Shown one piece after another: positions 1 through 11,512 of a stretch of DNA of 64,000 bases. The stretch is taken from contig CM069432.1 of the NCBI GenBank assembly GCA_035610365.1, forward strand, positions 3,224,001-3,288,000, given 5' to 3'. Each line of letters opens with the position of its first letter. Within the stretch, counting starts at the first letter, position 1. The notes under the pieces were generated by a model. The model ran no database searches and was not told where the DNA came from. It saw only the letters and a program-made list of their open reading frames with translations. A program made the position numbers and the translations under genes. The DNA comes from Aquatica leii. Lineage: Eukaryota > Arthropoda > Insecta > Coleoptera > Lampyridae.

Positions 1-3000
1 CAAAATTTTCATTTAACGGCACAAAAAAACTACTCAAGTTTGTAGTCGTATTTCAGATACACACTGTTCAAATGTTGAATTTACCTTATGTGCACGAAAT
101 TTTTTGTCTGAAGCTTCAAGTAAATACTTAATAAAATCTTCTTTTCGTTGCTCATTTGATAATAATCAGGTTATGGTCGGGTCGTGGTCATCTTTAATTG
201 ATTTTTTTAATAAAATGTATTGAAACGTTCGCAAAATTATTGTTAATTTCTAAAACGTTTACCGAAGGATGTAGAAAATTCTCGAGAAGATAACATAAAT
301 ACATAAAACGGCTTAAATGAATTAAAGGTCAGTTATTCGAAGTCGGAAGTATTAAGAAGATGTTTAAATAAATAAGCGATTAACGCGTTGTTAAGATAAA
401 TATAACGGCGTTCAAACGTACGCGCCTTTAATGTAAACAAGTATCAGTTTTAGATAAACAGAAGTTATTCGCGGACATTATATGTCGATTAATATTTTCA
501 GAATTATATTGAAAATAAGTGCTTTAATATTGCGTTTAATTTAAAAAGTTTTTTTAAATAATTTTTTTTAGAATTCAGACCGTAACTTTACTAAATTGTC
601 AAACTAAAAAAAAAGATAAATATTTGAATATTTTTTAAAACAAAATAATGCCAGTGTAGGTATTGTATTTAACTTTCTTTAAGTAAAAAAACATTTTTAC
701 TATTTCAAAGTTTTTTACATTAAAAATTGGTTCACATTTTTTGGTAATTTTTAATTAATCAATCCTGCCTAATTTTTAAATATTTTTTTTGAACGAGAAT
801 TTATAAATATATCATAAAATAATTCTAAACCACAAAAATGAAAGCCGTGGTTACGCAAAATCTTAATAAACAAAATGTCTCTACAATTAGTATTACTCTA
901 ATAATTTTTTTCTATAAAATTATAGGTAAGTAATTAAAATAATTTTATTATTTAGGTTTTGAATTAACTTGAGTAAGTACTACGTTAATTAAAATTTTGC
1001 AATGTAAGCACTATTTCATCAATTACATTATTCATTATTTATTGTTTTTTTATGCACGTCCATTAATAAGTATTGCTTAAAACCTATTTTTATATAATAC
1101 GAAAAATAATTTATAATAAATAAAAATTTGGCATATGCAATTACCTCATCAACCAAACTGTTAATTAGAAAGTTTAACACGTACATTTTATCTACATACG
1201 TAGCTAAAAAACTAAAAATTAGCAACTTTTTTGTAAACTTGTATAAAGTGTTGAAATAGTATTTAAATATGCTATTTTTTTCTGTTTTTTCTGAATTTTT
1301 TTGCCTGGTTCTCAATATTGTTTTTTTTCTAAATTTTGGATTTAAAAGCTTGAAATCAATTAAAAAATTAAAATAAATGCTATAAAACTAATAACAATTC
1401 TTTTTTGAAAAAGATTACAACATGCATTATATTTAGACGATACAAAACACAGACAAATAAATTTATAAAATTATTTTTGTTAAACAAAAAATATTGTGTA
1501 AGTTTTCTTTAATGCAAAATCAGTTAAATTAGTTTCTGAATCATTCAAAATGTATTTAAATATCTTGTTTTGGTGTTTTTGTGTACGAATCGTAACCAAT
1601 TCTTTTATTTTATTGTAGTCATAAACAACTTTTTTCGTTGCTTTGAATATTATTTTTTTTTAGAGGGCGCTCCTTCTAATTCTATATCGTTTCGTATTTG
1701 TATAAAATCTTACTTTAATCTAAACTAAATAATAAAAACGACCTATTAAAAAATTTAAGAAATGGCCAGTAACTTATATTTATCTAAATGTGTGTATCTA
1801 ATAAAACACATTTTTTTTAGAATTTAACAATAAATGTAAGAGCGATTAATTTATTAGAAAAGACTGGGGCTTGGTGTACTTTTCAGTTTTTTATTTTTTC
1901 TACATAACCAATTTTTTGAAAATACTTAGTAGTTAAACATAAATTCTGATTTTTTTTTTTCGAGTATTTTTTCTGTAGGTTTTTTTAGTTTGTTTAATAT
2001 GTTAGCTTTACTCGCTTAAACAATTGATGCCAATGAAAATAGATTTTGTGTCTCTGGCACACGCTACATGTCCCCATCACAAGCAAATTGCACATTTTAT
2101 CCAATTTTTTATAGAGGCGCTATTGTCAAAGATGTCTAAGCAATACAAGCAAAGGCAATGAGCTTTACCATCACTGCTGCAATCTTAACTATTTTTTCTT
2201 TATTATTATTATTAACTAATCTAATAAACCGGTAGAAAAATTATCTTCGGAAACAGTTATAAACTTATTTTAAATTTAATTTTTAATTTATAAGCATACA
2301 ATTTTTAGGATTGTCAGTAACAAGTATTTATGAATGCCTTGTATTTAATATTAAATTACATTTATTAAAAACGTTTAAAATTTAAAATACTTTTATTTTG
2401 TTTAAAGATAATAGCTGATGAACGATACGAATGGGTAATTGATCCATAAACTTATCTTTAAATAGCTTTCAATACAAACAAATTAAATTTAGATAAAATT
2501 ACTCTTCACACTAAAAGATCTGATAAAACAGCAATATCAAACATTTTTGCAATTAGTTTTATCTAGTCAATCACAATGTAAATAAGATACAATCTTATGA
2601 ACGTACTTGGGTTTATGGTAGACGTACCGAATTTTAGGTCAGTTGCTTTAAAATAATAACAGCGTTATACAACATATATTTGTATATTTTTCGTCCTTTT
2701 ATGAACTGTTGATAGTTGTTACAATTTTTATTTAAAAAAAAGATTGAAAAAACTGACACAAGATAAAAGTATCGATTACATATGAAAAATATACTTATTA
2801 GTATATTGTAGTGGTGTAGTGGTCACAGGTTGATCGAAAATCTAATGTTGGGGAAGTAAAGAAGTTTCGTTGTAATTATTGAACACCTAAAAAGGGTACA
2901 GTCAAAGTTGCGGCTTTGTTTTTCCAGTTAGGAAACGGCAGTGTTTTTGTAAATGCTTATTTTGTTGAAATTATTTGTTATTAAAAAAATTGTTTTTGAT

Positions 3001-3190
3001 GATAAACGTTATCTGGGTATAAATAAACGTCTAGACCCTAAATAATTAGGAATAATATTTTGCTTATTTAAATACATGAAATTAAAAATCGCAATTATGT
3101 ATTATAAATTATTATAATTAATATGCTGTTTGTTAATTTTTTTTTGGATTTATGATTTTTTCTTGTTAATTTCTTTATAAAAAATTAGGC
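1..3190. other. AT-rich stretch without a recognisable gene
   Basis: I see no convincing coding region on either strand. The stretch is very AT-rich with many homopolymer A or T runs and only short chance open frames. A tRNA-like piece near 2810-2860 was considered and rejected. It may be intergenic DNA or an upstream intron of the gene whose first visible exon is at 27593, but nothing seen here decides that. Confidence 0.6.
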
Positions 3191-3194
3191 GGAG

Positions 3195-4345
3195 ATGAAT
3201 AACATTAAAAGAAAATTCGAACAAATTCATGAAAATATGCAGGAATTAAATTCAAAACTAGATGCTGTAATGCAAAAAATAAAGCAGGTAAAGGACAACG
3301 AGAACGAAAACGAGAAAGAAACTGAAGACAAAGTTAATACAGTAATACAGAAGCCAGGAGTAAACTTTAACATAAAAGAAGAATTAGATAAAGCAGAAAA
3401 AATTGGGGAATACAATAAAGGAAAAATAAGACCAATAATGATTAAACTAATAAAATAATAATCGATGAAGATTATCCTAAAGAAGTACAGGAGGAAAGAA
3501 GAAGATTGATACCGAGCATGAAGGAGGCAAGAAATAATGGATATAAAGCAAAAATAAGATATGAAAAACTAATAATTAATAACGAAACATTCAGAACAGA
3601 AAACTTAGAAAAAGAAGAAAAACATGAAAACAGAGAAAGAAGTGAAAGAACTGTAAACGAAAGATCTTCAGAAACTAGGAAGTTTTAAGAAAATAAACAA
3701 AAATTTATAGAACTGTCCCAAAAAACTAATAAACACACATGAAGCACAAAATAACAATGACGAACATAGCAATGAACAAGGATACCGTTTACAGGAAACG
3801 CCAAAATCAAATCGAAAGGAAAAAGAAACAGTAAAATATACAACAAAAAATGGAACATTGGAACATTATAAGAAACAAGTAAAATGGAAGAAATAGGTAG
3901 AGAGATGAAACGATACAAAATTAGTATATTAGCTCTTTAAGAGATAAGATGGGGATGCGAAGGAAGAGTAGACAAAGCAAAGTACTCAATATTCTATGGA
4001 GGAAATGAAAAACAGGGTCAACATGGGACGGCATTCATGGCAGATAAAAAGATTATGAACAAACTAATGCATTCTAGAAAAATAGACGGAAGAATATCAT
4101 ATCTCAGAATTAAAAGTACAATAGCTAACATATCCATAATAAATGCTTAAGCTCCCACAGAAAGAGCAGCAATAGAAGAGAAAAAAGTTTTCTATAACAA
4201 ACTACAAGACTACAAGTTATGAAAAAATACCCAAACACAATACATTTATGGTATTAGAAGACTACAATGCCAAAATAAGAAGAGAAGATTTTATAGAAGA
4301 CGTGGCTGAAAAAGAAACTATCTACGAAATAACAACAAAAAACGA
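3195..4345 (+). pseudogene. Decayed RTE-like LINE, 5' half (coiled-coil leader and endonuclease)
   Basis: An 87-residue frame at 3195-3458 is rich in K, E, N and Q with heptad-like hydrophobics, so it is probably a coiled coil. A second charged piece follows at 3506-3688. From about 3890 the + strand reads as an APE-type endonuclease with stops: a block like EIRWGCEGRVDKAKYSIFYGG, then NGRISYLRIK-type and INA-AP-type motifs near 4080-4150. This is the order expected of an RTE-like retrotransposon that copies its RNA at a nicked target. The frame is broken by several stops and ends near 4345, where a minus-strand gypsy-like fragment begins. The matching reverse transcriptase remnant resumes at about 7180 on the same strand. 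Confidence 0.6.
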
Positions 4346-4360
4346 CATGATTAATGGTGG

Positions 4361-5075
4361 TCAAACTTTATCTATTCGAACGAACACATGTGTTGCAATG
4401 TTTAAATCCGGGTGGACAAAAACCTTTTGTGTCGTATGGTTACTTGCGGGTACTAGTCCCGACATTACTCTGCTAAGCTGTTCGGCAAATTCAGTTTGGT
4501 GTGTTTCATTTGTTGATGCATGGACTAATTCTCCCGGTAATCGTAGCAAATACCTGTGATCCCAAGATGGTGGCAATGGCCCCACTAAATCAACAGGTAT
4601 GTGCGCACACCTATGATCGGGAATTCGTATTGCCTGCATTGCCGTCATGGTATGGCGGTTGACTTTTGCTTTTTGGCATGAAATACACTCCTTCGTCTAC
4701 TTTAAGATGTCTCCGTTAGCTCCTGGTCAAACAAACTTGTCTAATATTAACTTTCGGGTTGTTTTAACCCCAGGATGAGCTAAATTGTGTATTTTTAGAA
4801 AAGTGGCCTTTCGGAATTTCCTTGGAATGCAAGGCCGGACTACATTATTGTTTAAGTCGCAATAAATTAATGACTCACAGTTTGGTATTTTCACTTTTTG
4901 AATGTTAAGGTTAGGATTTTGTAACAGTTCCTAGAATTCTTCATCCATTTCTTGCTCCTCTGCGATTTGCATGTAGTCCATTTCGTTGCTGACGATGTTA
5001 ACATTAAATCTTGAAAGAGAGTCCGCTACAACGTTATTCTTTCCTTTTATGTGAACAAGGGTTGTTAAAAATTGA
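4361..5075 (-). pseudogene. Gypsy integrase remnant with internal deletion
   Basis: After RNase H the minus strand shows an ADSLSRFNV-type hinge, then HNLAHPGVKTTRKLI and CISCQKAKV, which are the HHCC zinc-binding segment. The catalytic core starts normally (HIPVDLVGPLPPSWDHRYLL, near 4590-4540) and then jumps directly to LPGELVHASTNETHQTEF, a late-core/C-terminal segment. The central core, with two of the three catalytic acids, has therefore been deleted near 4543. Stops occur at several places. This integrase is dead. Confidence 0.65.
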
Positions 5076-6125
5076 CTAATAAAACCCAACTGCCTTTCTT
5101 GCCTTATCATGCTTTTGTTTGAAAATGCAAGTAAGAGGTTTGTGATCCGTAAATACTGTGAATTCTTTTCCTTCTAAGAAATGTTGAAAGTGACGAAAAC
5201 TTAAATAAACTGGTAGTAGTTCCTTATCGTAAGTGCTGTACTTACGTTCGGTTGAAATTAACTTTCTTGAAAAGAAGAATATTGGTTGATCTCCTGCTAC
5301 TGTGTGCTGCTGAAGTATTACTCCAATTGCAGAATCAGATGCATCTGTGTATAGACTAAGATGGGCATCTGCCTGTGGGTACACTAATTCTGTAGGAGCG
5401 GCAAGTGCTTCTTTAACTTCGTCGAAAGCTTTAGTTGCCGAATCGTTCCACTCGATGATTTGGTTTTTGCTGGTACAATTGGCTAATAAGTTTGTCAGTG
5501 GCTCTTGTAATTTAGCTGCCTTTGGTATCCATCTGCGGTAGAAGTTCACCATTCCCAGGAATCTTCTAAGTTGCTTAATAGTGCATGGTAAGGGGAACTT
5601 TCGGGTTGAAGAGACTTTCTCGGGCTTGATACCTTTTGCCATTACTAACACGCCCAGAAACTCCACCTCATTAGCACGGAATACGCACTTGCTAACATTT
5701 ATCACAATTCCGTATTCGTTTAACCTCTGTAGGACTGCTTTAACATGCTTTTTGTGTTCCTCTTCTGAATCAGATGCGATCAATATATCGTCCACATAAA
5801 CTTACGCAAAGGTGAAATCTCGACAGATTTGATCGAGGAATCTTTGCAATGTCTGTGCCGCGTTTCGCAAACCGGATGGTATTTTGATATACTCGTATAG
5901 CCCAAAAGGTGTCGTTACAGCTGTTTTAGGTACATCTTCTGGATGGATGGGTATTTGATGGAACGCTTTTGTCAAGTCAATTTTTGTAAACTTCAGGTTT
6001 TGTGAGAAATCCTGAATATGAGGAATTGGATATCTATTGGGCTTTGTGATCCCATTCAGTTTACGATTTTCTCCACATGGACGCCAACTTTTGTTGTGTT
6101 TTTGTACTATGTGTAGAGGGCTCGA
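5076..6125 (-). pseudogene. Gypsy reverse transcriptase and RNase H
   Basis: From 6125 downward the minus strand gives RT fingers and palm (WRPCGENRKLN, DLTKAFHQIPI, TPFGLYEY). A stop at about 5802 falls just before the catalytic VYVDDILIASDSEEEH motif. The 239-residue frame 5795-5076 continues with FLGVLV, the RFLGMVNFYRRWIP connection and an RNase H domain. RNase H residues visible include LYTDASD, the E of YDKELL and the D of FTDHKPL. The in-frame stop next to YVDD means the copy cannot make a full RT without suppression. Confidence 0.75.
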
Positions 6126-6900
6126 TCAACATAATGAGGACGGTCGAACAATTCCATTTTCGAGAAGGAAATTAAATTCTTTTTTTGCTGCGGCCAATTT
6201 CTTTGGAGAGAGTATTCTCGGTCTCGTTAACACTGGCTGTCTTTTTGTCTCAATGTGGTGGTACACGCTGCATTGATTTTCCACCAACCGTGGTATTGGT
6301 CGTGACAGGTTTGGAAACATATTTACAATAGCCCAGTATGGGTTGGTATCTGGACTGGTTCTAACCTCCATCACACTGCATGCTCTACTCGTGCACTTGC
6401 TGGATAAAGATGTTGTTGAATCTGCGAGACTGTTATTTGCTACATCTGTTAGTAACTTGAAATTAAGCAGGAAGTCTGCTCCAATAATAGCATGGGTTAC
6501 ATTTGTTATAACAAAGTTCCCTGTAAAATTTCTTTGCAAGCCCAAGTTTAATGTTACAGTTTCTATGTCATATGTTGGAATCGTAGAACCATCGGCAGTG
6601 TACAAAGTTAGGTTATTGTTTATTCGGCCTTTGAATGTATGGTGCGGTAGAAGACTTATGTCCGCTCCGGTATCAATTAAAAACTTAATTTTTAAATTAT
6701 GGTCTAATACAAACAAGCGACATTATTGCTTCGGGTGTCCGATTGTCGCAACTGTCTTCCCCCTCATTAGTTTTCCTTCCTTTGCTGGAAATTGCAGGGC
6801 TGGGTACATTTTGTTGACCTTTCGCCAAATCGGTTGTGATACCAGCAATAACTTTATAGAGGACAAAATTTACTATAGTAAAGTCCGCGGAAGGGTACAA
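6126..6900 (-). pseudogene. Gypsy protease region and start of RT
   Basis: The 196-residue frame 6716-6126 carries the retropepsin active-site motif FLIDTGADISLLP near residue 10 and the distal IIGADFLL motif, both typical of gypsy and retroviral aspartic proteases. It then runs toward the RT, ending in a connector with RPRxLSPKKLAAAKKEFNFLLENGIVRPS. A separate frame at 6900-6697 ends with RTPEAIMSLVCIRP and probably precedes the protease in the original polyprotein, so a frameshift or stop separates them. The active-site Asp is present, but neighbouring domains are broken. Confidence 0.7.
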
Positions 6901-6905
6901 TTACC

Positions 6906-7150
6906 TTCTATAGTTTAGAAGATACAAGTGTGCAAAGTTACACTATAATGTCTTACATTACAAATTCTGTAACTCTTAAACTATTAGAAATAATTATACT
7001 TTCCCGCGGACTTTTTTGCAGTAAATTTTGTGCTCTATAAATTTGTTTATTTGCAATTTTCATCTATATTGTACCGTTTTTGCAGCATACAAGGAGGAAG
7101 CTCCCGCGGATCTGATTCTGCAATTACTATAATTATTTTTCAGCTCTGTT
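6906..7150. other. Possible LTR or leader remnant with CCGCGG motifs
   Basis: This non-coding stretch lies between the gypsy protease region and the resumed LINE. AAGTCCGCGGAAGGG (near 6883) and CTTTCCCGCGGACTTT (near 6999) form an imperfect inverted pair, and a third CTCCCGCGGAT lies at about 7110. GC-rich CCGCGG sites stand out in an otherwise AT-rich region. It could be part of the gypsy 5' LTR or leader. No second copy was found in the window. Confidence 0.3.
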
Positions 7151-7179
7151 GAGTGAAATTAAGACTTATTATGTTTTTA

Positions 7180-8195
7180 AAATAACAAGATGAGGAGGAC
7201 AATATAGAGATTAGAGCACCACAAAAACAAGATACAGAAGAAATGACAACTAAGTCAAAAAATAAAAAATGTAACGAAATGTATGGAGGAAAAAAACTGA
7301 GAGAAAGATTATACGAAGTAATAAGTAAAGCATGGGAAACGAAAAGAATACCGCAAGAATGAAAAACAAGAATTATTAGATTAATACCCAAAAAATGTGA
7401 TTTAATGAATTGTGATAACTACACACAAATAACACTACTGAATACAAAGTAGAAAATACTAACTACAATTATACAAAAGTATTTTAATTAAAATAACCAT
7501 GGAAAATTCGATATCCGTAGTACAAACACATGAAGGAACAACAAAGAAAATAGCAATAAAACGAGGAGTTAGACAAGGAGACGGATTATCAACATTATTT
7601 AACATCACAATGGAAGATAAAATAAAAAATGCAAAATCACTGGATCAATTTTACACAAAATGGTACAAATAATAGCATATGCCGACGATGCAGCGGGGTA
7701 GTAGCAAGAGATAAAAAAGATTAGAAGAGATAATAGTTAAAATAGAACAAGCAGCGAAAAATGAAAATCACAAGGAAAAGTGAGCAAGGAGAAGAAAAAA
7801 AACGAAAATAGGAAAACATAAGTACAAAGTGATAAATACTTGGGAGTAATAATAAATAATAAATGCAAGAAAAGCATTGAAATTGCGGAAAGAATAAAAC
7901 CTGAACATAACGCTTTCCATAGATACAAAGAAATAATCAGACCTGTAGTAACCTAAGCCGGAGAGACTTATGCCTAACAAATAAAGATGAAGATAAAATG
8001 AAGATCTTTGAAAGAAGCGCAATGAGAAAAATAATGGGACCCAAGAAAATAAACTGAAAATATAAAAGGTTCATAAATACAGAAGTCAATAAAATATTAG
8101 AAAACGAAACCATAGAATGAAGTGGTACCGACACGTGCAAAGAAGAGGAAACAAAGCAAATCAAGTCATAAATGATGCAGAGATGAGATGCAGAT
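7180..8195 (+). pseudogene. Decayed RTE-like LINE, reverse transcriptase half
   Basis: The + strand reads, with many stops and frame changes, KAWETKRIPQE, IIRLIPKKCDLMNCDNYTQITLLNTK (RT domains 1-2), TRRGVRQGDG-type palm text near 7560, IIAYADDAAG at about 7671-7695 (the catalytic FADD-type box) and SAMRKIMGPKKIN near 8015, a C-terminal block of RTE-type polymerases. It pairs with the endonuclease half at 3195-4345, the gypsy-type fragment lying between. It is too degraded to be functional. Confidence 0.6.
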
Positions 8196-8597
8196 AGGAA
8201 GGAATTGTTGTTACTGAATTATTTAATTCACTCCTTCAACGCATGTATAACTACATAGAAAACTACTTTTAGATAAAGCACACGTGTTTTTTCATCATAA
8301 TAATCCACCTTCATCTTTTACAGATTATTAAATTGACATTGACATTGACCTTAACGAATTTAATTGTTTTAAAATTACTCTTTGTGGTTATTTTCAATAA
8401 ACTGTTATTGGCGCTTCTAGTAGGAAAAACAAACAATAATTATCAAAAACAATTGGGATTAAGAACAAAAGTGAGTAGAAACCTTATCAGTGGTGTTTTT
8501 TTGGTTTTCCCATGATTATTTATGTAAACAAAAACATTAAAGAGAAAACTTGAATTTCTTAAGGTTCACATAAAAATTCTTTTAATGTAAATAAGCA

Positions 8598-8772
8598 TGC
8601 AAAATTCTTGGTGAAAGTCTAAAAATTCTAGCGTTAATAAGCAATAAAGAATTCACACAATATTTGCGTGATACTGGTTTTATACTACTTGAGATGCCAA
8701 GAAAAGGCAAATGTGAGCTGTGTGTTTGAAAGTATGCAAGGTCAATAAAAAATAAGAAAAAGTATTATCAAC
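8598..8772 (+). pseudogene. Possible piggyBac-type C-terminal fragment
   Basis: In one + frame the translation runs for about 50 residues, including QYLRDTGFILLEMPRKGKC and ELCV, then a stop and KYARSIKNKKKYYQ. A small basic, cysteine-containing tail after a PRKGKCxxC motif resembles the cysteine-rich C-terminus of piggyBac-type transposases. It is short, has an internal stop and has no detectable catalytic region next to it, so chance similarity is quite possible. Confidence 0.22.
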
Positions 8773-9319
8773 ACAGATTATGATTAATGAAAATTTTTTA
8801 AAAACAAATTTTAATAGATAACCAATTTAGAGCATTTGATTAAACGTTTTTATCATTGTATTTGTAATATTTGGGTTTGCCTAAAACTACGTGGGTATTC
8901 TAGAATGGCTGTACATCTTATCTATTTTATTACAGAACTATTTGTTGTGTCTATGCTATAGGATTCTAGTTTTTAAAATCTATCTACAAAATTATTGTTT
9001 TGATTTTAAGCAAAAAGTTTTATCTTTACTACATTTTTAAAGTATTAGGGTGAAAGATCAACTACAATTAACTAGATATAAATACCAGTTATTTGAACTT
9101 ATTAGTGTTAAAGTTTACTCGATTCTTTAGTCAAACAATATCGATATATTCTTTTCATAACTTTTTCCTGTAAACACTAGTGAGGTTTTTTAAAATAAGA
9201 GTACCATGCTTTGACTAACATTGATTAAAAATGCAACAAAAATGAAAATTATCTTACATCAGTAGCTGTTATGATTAGATTCAACATTGTTTGTTTAACT
9301 GTTAAAATGCTATTCAACT

Positions 9320-9336
9320 AAAAAAAAAAAAAAAAA
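9320..9336. repeat. Poly-A run (17 A)
   Basis: A homopolymer of 17 A on the + strand. It could be the tail of a + strand retro-insertion, but no upstream element or flanking duplication could be recognised. Confidence 0.6.
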
Positions 9337-9699
9337 CTGACAAACATGTAAAGATAACCTAAATAGTACGTGTTTGTAAAATGTATTGTTTATTTTGAAT
9401 TTTTTTAATTTAATCTAAACTTGAACATTGGCAATAGTAAAATCTTAAACAAACACTTTTGTATAAAGAATGCTATTTATTAACTTTTGGTGTTGTTGTA
9501 TATTAGTATATAACGATTATATAACGAAAGCTAAAACCGAAAACTAGAAATATAACTCTGTTTTTGATTTTGCATATTATGTGTGTAACAGGCTCATAGT
9601 ACACCTCTCTTTTCTTTTTATGTTTTGAAGATAATTAATTAAAATTTGGAATATCCTATATACACCGGAAGTGACACTAACATTTGATTTTTAATGGAA

Positions 9700-11456
9700 T
9701 ACCTTGTACAGTGGAGGACTAAAGCAAAAATTGGGTTCTGGCATTTTCAAACTCACCGGCCCACTTAATATTAACAATCTTCTAGGTTTAGGTATAACGG
9801 CACTGTTCTGCCATTGATAGCGCTTTCTTTTGCTAATTTATCCACTTCTTCGTTTAAAAAAAACCCTATTATGGGCTTTGACCCACATAAATTTTATACT
9901 AATTTCAGTTAAATACAATTGATGAAGTGTTTTTTTAATTTGCAAGACAATGGGGTTTATTTTTTTCATTTGGGTTGTAGCTGGTTTTGATGGAAGAGAG
10001 TGCTGACAGAGAATCTGTTATTATTAAACCATTTTGAAATGTTATTTTACCTATGTATTCTATGGATTGAAGAATAGCAAATGTTTCAGCAGAAAAAACG
10101 GATGTCTCTGGTGGTAGTTGATACTTTCTTGTAACGTGCGAATTTTTGACTAGGAAGCCGGCTTCAGTACCTTCTTGAGACTTTGACGCGCCCGTAAAAA
10201 TACAGATATCAAAGTGTAATTTTGTTAATTCTTCCATAAATACGCTTTTGCAAATACTGGAAGTATTGCTGTAGATAGGTATGGTAACTTCTGGGATAAA
10301 TGAAAGATGATAGAATTCGTATGATGGTATTTTCGGATATAATTCTTCAAGATCAGTTAAGAGATTGCTGCACTTTCTAAATGCTGCACAAAGAGGAATA
10401 GATTTTCGTTTCTCCCAATATTTGTTGCAGAGATCGAAGACGTTTAATTTGCAAATTCCTTTTACTACTTTAAAATTTTTTGTTACAGATTTTAAAATAA
10501 ATTTTTCTGATAAAAACTCTCGTCGTAATTGTAATAGAGTTTCTAAAGATTCCACTCTTAAAGGTTCTATAGGAGTTGAGCTCATAGCCCCCTAAGCTTA
10601 TTTTTGTGCATTTATTTTGAATTTTATCTATGCGAGTTAATAACGTTTTGTTTGCATTGCCATAAAGCACGCAGCCATAATCTAATATAGAGCGCACAAA
10701 ACTTCTGTAAAATAATAAACATGTTTTTTGGTCAGCACCCCACCAAGTTTTTGTTACCATTCTAAGAAAATTAATTCTTTTGTCGCATTTTGTTGTTACA
10801 TAATCTATGTGTGGTTTCCATGTAAGTTTTGTATCTAGGAATATTCCTAGGTACTTAACAGTAGGCAAAACTGGAAATTTTAAGTTTGCAAGCCTTACAT
10901 AATTTGTGACAGGAATTCTATGTCTAGAAAAGAAGATTACTGTTGATTTTTTTTCAGAAATTGTAAAACCATTGTTGTCAAACCAAGAATTGTATAATGT
11001 TAAAGCAGAGTTGAGGTTAACTTTACAGTCGTCGAATCGTCGTTGTATGGAATATATGCAAAAATCATCAGCAAATTGTATAAAGTTTGAATGACGGCCG
11101 TCTAAAGAATGCAGTTCTAAGGTGTTAATATTAAACAATATTGGGCTTAGTATGGACCCTTGGGGTAATCCAGTATACATGTATCGGGGACCAAGGGCCC
11201 TGCTTTCGGTTCTTATATATATATTGCTCTTCCATAAAATATTTTAATAATTGTAAATGCAGTGTGCTCAGGTATTCCTAAGGTAACCAGCTTATCTTTT
11301 AATAGATGGAGATTTACAGATTCGTATGCATCCTTTATATCTAGGAAAACTGCTTTCATGTAATTGTTAGAAGAAAAACACTTTTGGATGTCTGTTACTA
11401 TTGAGGCACATGCATCGATAGCACCAAAATCTCGCCTAAAACCAAACTGATTAGGA
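9700..11456 (-). pseudogene. I-clade ORF2: RT C-terminal half and RNase H
   Basis: The frame following the RTE junction begins CLAPNQFGFRRDFGAIDAC (RT domain 3) and reads AVFLDIKDAYESVN, then GLPQGSILSPILFN and FADDFCIYS, the catalytic box at about 11100. A thumb region with KYLGIFLDTKLTWKPH follows. The frame changes near 10600 and the 216-residue piece 10585-9935 continues with an RNase H domain (DICIFTGASK in place of the usual DGS motif, SAETFAI, ITDSLSAL). Weak continuation with frameshift runs to about 9700 (VKAHNRVF, NEEVDKLAK). The first RNase H Asp-Gly-Ser is altered to TGASK, so activity is doubtful even apart from the breaks. Confidence 0.75.
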
Positions 11457-11466
11457 GCTAAGCAAC

Positions 11467-11468
<2 letters not shown>
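11457..11468. repeat. Target-site duplication of RTE copy 1 (left)
   Basis: GCTAAGCAACGT is repeated at 14881-14892 on the other side of the RTE. Extending four bases outward (AGGA versus AGGC) adds three more matches. The duplicated sequence is I-element coding DNA for the CLAP motif. Confidence 0.9.

Positions 11469-11503
<35 letters not shown>
11468..11503. repeat. (TA)n microsatellite, 3' tail of RTE copy 1
   Basis: About 17-18 TA units directly between the conserved RTE 3' end and the duplicated target site. The second copy ends in a shorter TA run (about 29626-29638). This indicates a tail of simple repeats where other LINEs have poly-A. Confidence 0.85.
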
Positions 11504-11506
<3 letters not shown>

Positions 11507-11512
11507 GCGAGT

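Larger units (their letters stand above)
4346..6910 (-). mobile_element. Gypsy-type retrotransposon fragment inserted in the LINE
   Basis: Read on the minus strand, the order is protease (about 6716-6400), reverse transcriptase (6126-5560), RNase H (5560-5080), then a zinc-binding and shortened integrase (5000-4350). This is the Ty3/gypsy gene order. The fragment sits between the endonuclease and RT halves of a + strand LINE remnant, so it was probably inserted later. No gag is recognised. The right flank (6905-7150) contains three CCGCGGA-type motifs (about 6887, 7003, 7112) and could be LTR or leader, but no matching copy is seen on the left. Target duplications were not found. Confidence 0.75.
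8196..9690. other. AT-rich stretch, mostly featureless
   Basis: No gene is supported apart from a weak piggyBac-like fragment at 8598-8770, listed separately. A run of 17 A residues lies at 9320-9336. The rightmost part probably merges into the 3' untranslated end of the I-clade LINE on the minus strand, whose exact end I cannot place. Confidence 0.5.

Noticed and set aside
1028-1315. 95-codon open frame on the minus strand
   Set aside because: Low-complexity AT-rich translation (F, Y, K, I, N) with no recognisable motif. It is probably a chance frame.
2805-2865. tRNA- or SINE-like stretch GTAGTGGTGTAGTGGTCA ... GGTTGATCGAAAATC
   Set aside because: It has loose resemblance to box A and box B, but no acceptor stem, anticodon arm or CCA side can be folded by eye and there is no flanking duplication.
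6343-6918. 191-codon + strand frame
   Set aside because: Antisense to the gypsy protease region, whose DTGA motif on the minus strand is convincing.
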